This document shows, in pieces, positions 60,430 through 64,000 of a stretch of 64,000 nt of DNA. The notes beneath the pieces are model-generated. The model saw only the letters and a list, made by a program, of their open reading frames with translations, ran no database searches and was not told the origin of the DNA. The stretch covers positions 9,424,001 to 9,488,000 of the forward strand of contig CM121342.1 in the NCBI GenBank assembly GCA_051530055.1, read 5' to 3'. This DNA comes from Neoechinorhynchus agilis (taxonomy: Eukaryota; Acanthocephala). Made by a program: the position numbers and the translations under genes. Numbering within the stretch: position 1 is the stretch's first letter; each line of letters begins with the position of its first letter.

Positions 60430-61370
60430 CTAGTTCCTTTAAAGAATCGACCAAAAGATTTGCTGAAGTAGGGTATGTGGCTCCCCTATTGACCAATTCA
60501 TTGATCGGTTTAGAGTGGATGTTTTTATCGAACTGCCAATATTTAAAAGCTTCCGGGCATCCTTTACTTTATGCATCATTCCCTCCCTTGCAATGAGCAC
60601 ATTTGGGTTTTCGGAGATGCACTTCTTCTTATCATGTGGTCCATCACATTTTATACACTTTTTTTCATTTTTGATTTGGTACTCTCGGTGTCCCCAAACG
60701 CAGTATTTCTGGCATTGCGTCAAAATGTAGTCAAAAATGGAATCATCTTTAGGGAAAGAGAATTTAATTAGATATCCAAGGGAACCCATTTCTCTACGTT
60801 TTAAAATATTAATTTTTTTGTGTGCCCGTCACCAACAGAGCGTAGGGCTCTCTATTTTCTTTATAGCTCAAATACTTTATCGGCGAAAAACCAAATTTCT
60901 TTTTGAAATCGTCTACCATCAAAGATGATCTTCCTGATAAATCTATGTACGGTATCTTTTTATATTCCAATAACTTTTCAAATAGTTCTTTACCATCCGC
61001 ATCTACAAAAAAGAACAATCCATGCCATTTAGTTGCAAAACTTTTTTTAATTTGGAAAGAAAGTTGTCATTTAACTTTTTAGGTTTTATCATCTCCCTGT
61101 AGTATTCCCTTTCCAAATCTGCCACTGTAAACGAACCCAAGTCCCCTTTTTTAATTTTAGTCAAGAAATCTTCCTTTCTAATAGGGAGTTTTTGATATAG
61201 CAATTTTGATGGGTGGGGGACCTCAATCCATTATTTGAACAAACCACCTCATTATTGTTTCTCAAAACCTTTTCCTGGCGGAAGACCAGCAATCCATTAT
61301 TTTCTATAACCGCCATATTTCCTTCAAAGTCAACATCCATTTTCTCATTCACGATTATCCCGTCTTTTGC
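60430..61370 (-). mobile_element. ORF1 (Gag-like) remnant of a retroelement, fossil
   Basis: On the minus strand several short frames form one family: KEDFLTKIKKGDLGSFTVAD, the FFFVDADGKELFEKLLEYKK / FSPIKYLSYKENREPYALLV segment, and a zinc-knuckle end CVWGHREYQIKNEKKCIKCD with KKKC. This is the layout of nucleic-acid-binding ORF1 proteins of Jockey/I-type LINEs, though other Gag-bearing elements use similar knuckles. It is inserted between two LINE pieces and is broken in several places. Confidence 0.5.
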
Positions 61371-62046
61371 AACCTTTCCCAATCACATTCATGGAAGCGT
61401 CTCTAAAATTTGCAAATTTAATTTTCCCCCGCTCATCAAATGCTTTCATAAAATTTTCATGAAAAAAACAAAACGCCTCTCAACCCTACCACCACATTTT
61501 TTACTACATTTTATTCCCATTTTCACACGAGCACACCACTCGTAATCCTAATTCGTTTCATCGGCCACGCACCTCCCCATACCTCCGCTCCTTTTTCCAT
61601 GCTGTCCAATCTTCTCGGATATTATAAACCGAAATGAACCTGAAGAAGGACCCAACCTCACAACCTTTCCTATAAATCATCAACATTCCCACCCAACCGA
61701 ACCTGTAATCCACTCCATAATAAACAACCTCATTCATTTAACAAATCAGAAAACTCTCGTGTTTATGAGGACCCAAAGGTACATGAGTCCTATTCTTTGT
61801 TAATTAACGAATGAACTTGTTACTATTTTAAACCAAGATAGACGAGCCAATAACTTTTCTCTATTATCCTTCGTTTTTCTCATTGTCTAAGAATCCTCCG
61901 CAATTCCATTAGCACCCGTATTCGAGTATCGAATACAACAAAACACTTCTAAATTTCGAATATTGGTTTACTTAATTATGCCAAGAAGTTTCTCTCGCTG
62001 ACTCCACATACTTTATGAGAATCGCTACGCCTCTTGCGTTAAACTA
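61371..62046 (+). mobile_element. LINE 3' end plus flank, second arm of the distant inverted pair
   Basis: 61371-61800 is a plus-strand LINE 3' end (SKICKFNFPPLIKCFHKIFM, TKRLSTLPP, stem-loop at 61775-61800). About 61800-62046 is flanking sequence that matches 5772-6024 in reverse with about one mismatch per hundred bases. Identity stops at 62046. Confidence 0.8.
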
Positions 62047-63790
62047 CTTCCTGTTCAGACTACTAATGGTTTGAATTCATTACGAATTATTGATATATTT
62101 GCCATTAAGTATTGCTTTCTTGATATCCCTCAAAATATCTGTATTTGAAAAACATACTGAGGTCATTTTTACTTGCAGATATCCACTAGCCGACATTATT
62201 AAAGTTCCCAATCTTTCAGAAAAGAATTAGCACGGCAAAAACCGATGTCATTTTATTCGTTCTTTAATGGGTCCTCCCTTGAAATGGGTTGTCAAATGTT
62301 ACTTTCATCATTTCTGAGATACTAGATGTTTCATCATAATGAGCAAAAATGCTTATAAACTTTGTAGCGTTGAGGTACCAAAGAAGTTAGAAAACATTGT
62401 TAAATTACTGGATCTATTTGGAAACCTAAACTTCGTACTGCAAATTTATTTTCAGGCTGGTTCCCATAAAAAGCGCCACTGGCACCATTCTGTTGATAAT
62501 ACGGTCATGATTAATTGGTTTAGTAGAGTACACTTGGAAATACTGGTTTGATATTAAATAGCTTGCTACCGGTTATTTAACTATAGGTTTTGAATCGTTC
62601 TTTCAACTGGAATAATTTTAACTTTAGATCTACTCTAATGCTTTTGTCAGTGCTTTTCGGATTTTACGGTATCATGCGTAAAGAAATTCGCTTTACTTTT
62701 TCGACAATAAGCTTTTATTTGACTGAAATGTTGATTTTCTCGGTTTCTCGGAGACTTTGTGTCGAACCAGAATAGAACTTAAACCTTTCATCTTAATATA
62801 GCCAGTTCCATAGTACTAAAAACTTGGGTGCGAAACAAAATTTCCATTAGTACCCTGCCTTAAGGAATTTCTGGCGCAACGTTTTAAAACCCTATGCCGT
62901 AGAGAGTTCTCATTGTAGCTTCCAGCAAAATAAATAATCATGTAAATATTGCCCACAGAGAGTCGACACGATACTTATAAAAAAAATTATTGGCGCAATG
63001 TTACACAATCATTCGATTCAAACTTTAAAGCGCAAATTTCCTCACTAGTAAGCATTTTCCAAATCTTATCGATGGTATAATTTACCTTTTTTACTTACTA
63101 ATGGGTTTGAAAACTAAAGGCATTCGAATGTATGCGGCGTTGTTTAGTCAACTATTTCAGTATATACCTACCACAGTTTTCGGTTTAAGATAACCGATAG
63201 ACAAAATGGAGGTAGTATTCAGTTCGTGTCTTGATATCATTCCACAAACAAGAGTTCGTTTAAGCAGCATATCAAATGTCAAATCATAAATGTGGGTACC
63301 AGCGATCTTTAGAAAAGAATATTGATGGATACCGCTATTGGGTTTTTTGCCGATACAAAGTAGTTGCATGAACTCAAGTCTCGTAATTTCGCACAAAAAG
63401 TTTTTTTATTTATTTTTACACATTCTAAGTAGCTTAATGTTAGATTAACAGGTAGATCGAACTTCTTTTTTTGTCAAGAAGTAATAATTGATTTAATTGA
63501 GTTGTGTAGCGGATAATTGAAGTTAGCTTGGATACTTTTTCGAAATTCTATAATCCATAATCTTAGCAATATTGTAAAGATACGAAGCTAAATGTTTAAA
63601 AATACTGCTGTGAAATTACAAATGTGTAGCTAATCTTATTCGGTGAAAAGTAGTGATTGCTGGTGGGAAAGTTTTAAAATGAATTTTATTTTAAAAACGA
63701 ATTTCCTTCAACAGTCAATAAACTGAACGTTGTAGGCGATCAAACAAAAAACTGTTGCATTTTTTGACCACTGGAGACTTGACATCTTCA
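62047..63790. other. Intergenic, no gene seen
   Basis: Short frames at 62339-62551, 62590-62775 and 63157-63396 lack family resemblance. The last part is the upstream region of the receptor gene. Confidence 0.3.
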
Positions 63791-64000
63791 ATGGCGATGT
63801 TGAACTGTACTGATGGACTCAGTCGAACACTCATAGCAACAGCAATGTACTCTAGAGTTATAATCCAACCAATGTTTATGGTTATTGGCTTATTTGGAAA
63901 CATCCTTTTATTTAAGACTATGCGTTCCTTTTTGTATAATCGCACCTCATTTTCAATCTACTTCATGTCAGTCGCTATGATCGATATATTAGTGATTTTC
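63791..64000 (+). CDS. Rhodopsin-type GPCR, N-terminal part, runs off the window
   Basis: From the ATG the frame reads MAMLNCTDGLSRTLIATAMY, with an N-glycosylation site (NCT) in a short extracellular start. TM1 follows with the class A motif GN (FMVIGLFGNILLFKTM), then a short basic loop RSFLYNRTSFS and TM2 (IYFMSVAMIDILVIF), with the Asp of the LxxxD motif at the expected place. The frame is open to the window edge, so ligand class cannot be told; peptide receptors of protostomes look like this. No intron is seen so far. Confidence 0.75.
   Translation, partial: MAMLNCTDGLSRTLIATAMYSRVIIQPMFMVIGLFGNILLFKTMRSFLYNRTSFSIYFMSVAMIDILVIF

Overview
The window is animal nuclear DNA. Genes for a gap-junction innexin, a fibrillar collagen with a C-terminal COLFI domain, a calcium-channel beta subunit and a rhodopsin-type receptor point to a bilaterian, and the innexin with its YYQW motif points to a protostome. 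Genes are compact: about forty introns follow GT-AG and are mostly 30 to 80 nt. Almost every start codon lies 0 to 21 nt after a pyrimidine-rich AG, which suggests spliced-leader trans-splicing. I cannot name the species.

Layout. 1-6330: CDC5L between retroelement remnants and a roughly 35-bp minisatellite. 6778-15340: AP-3 delta subunit and a 24-exon fibrillar collagen. 15540-17110: tandem repeats and a Penelope-like remnant. 18106-25175: calcium-channel beta subunit (minus strand) and innexin. 26814-35065: RdgB/PITPNM lipid-transfer protein, an alpha-tubulin and a very divergent tubulin arranged head to head. 35570-40151: two tandem-repeat fields and a CoREST-like ELM2/SANT gene. 40440-47015: retroelement pieces, an unknown acidic protein and a 412-bp satellite. 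47052-53307: ribosomal protein S26 with a long extra tail, then COX6C and eIF3k transcribed divergently. 54390-62046: a nest of LINE copies, including an inverted copy of the end of COX6C. 63791-64000: the start of a GPCR that runs off the window.

The most striking signal is a second class of candidate introns. Six breaks in five conserved genes (AP-3 delta twice, innexin, alpha-tubulin, divergent tubulin, eIF3k) cannot be closed satisfactorily with GT-AG. Each is closed in frame by a segment that begins with GT, lacks a normal 3' AG and carries inverted repeats at or near its two ends. Lengths are about 52, 60, 319, 750, 1036 and 1114 nt. With the segments removed, eIF3k becomes 216 residues (human 218) and alpha-tubulin aligns through the junction without a gap. 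This resembles the non-conventional introns of euglenids or intron-like mobile elements more than ordinary animal introns. It is an inference from reading by eye and needs RNA evidence.

Retroelements are mostly one LINE family with an APE endonuclease, a reverse transcriptase and a 3' stem-loop. They account for most of the dispersed repeats, for a 1.2-kb near-identical inverted duplication that carried part of COX6C, and for a 0.56-kb inverted pair about 55 kb apart. The genes are ordinary household and signalling genes and do not form an operon.
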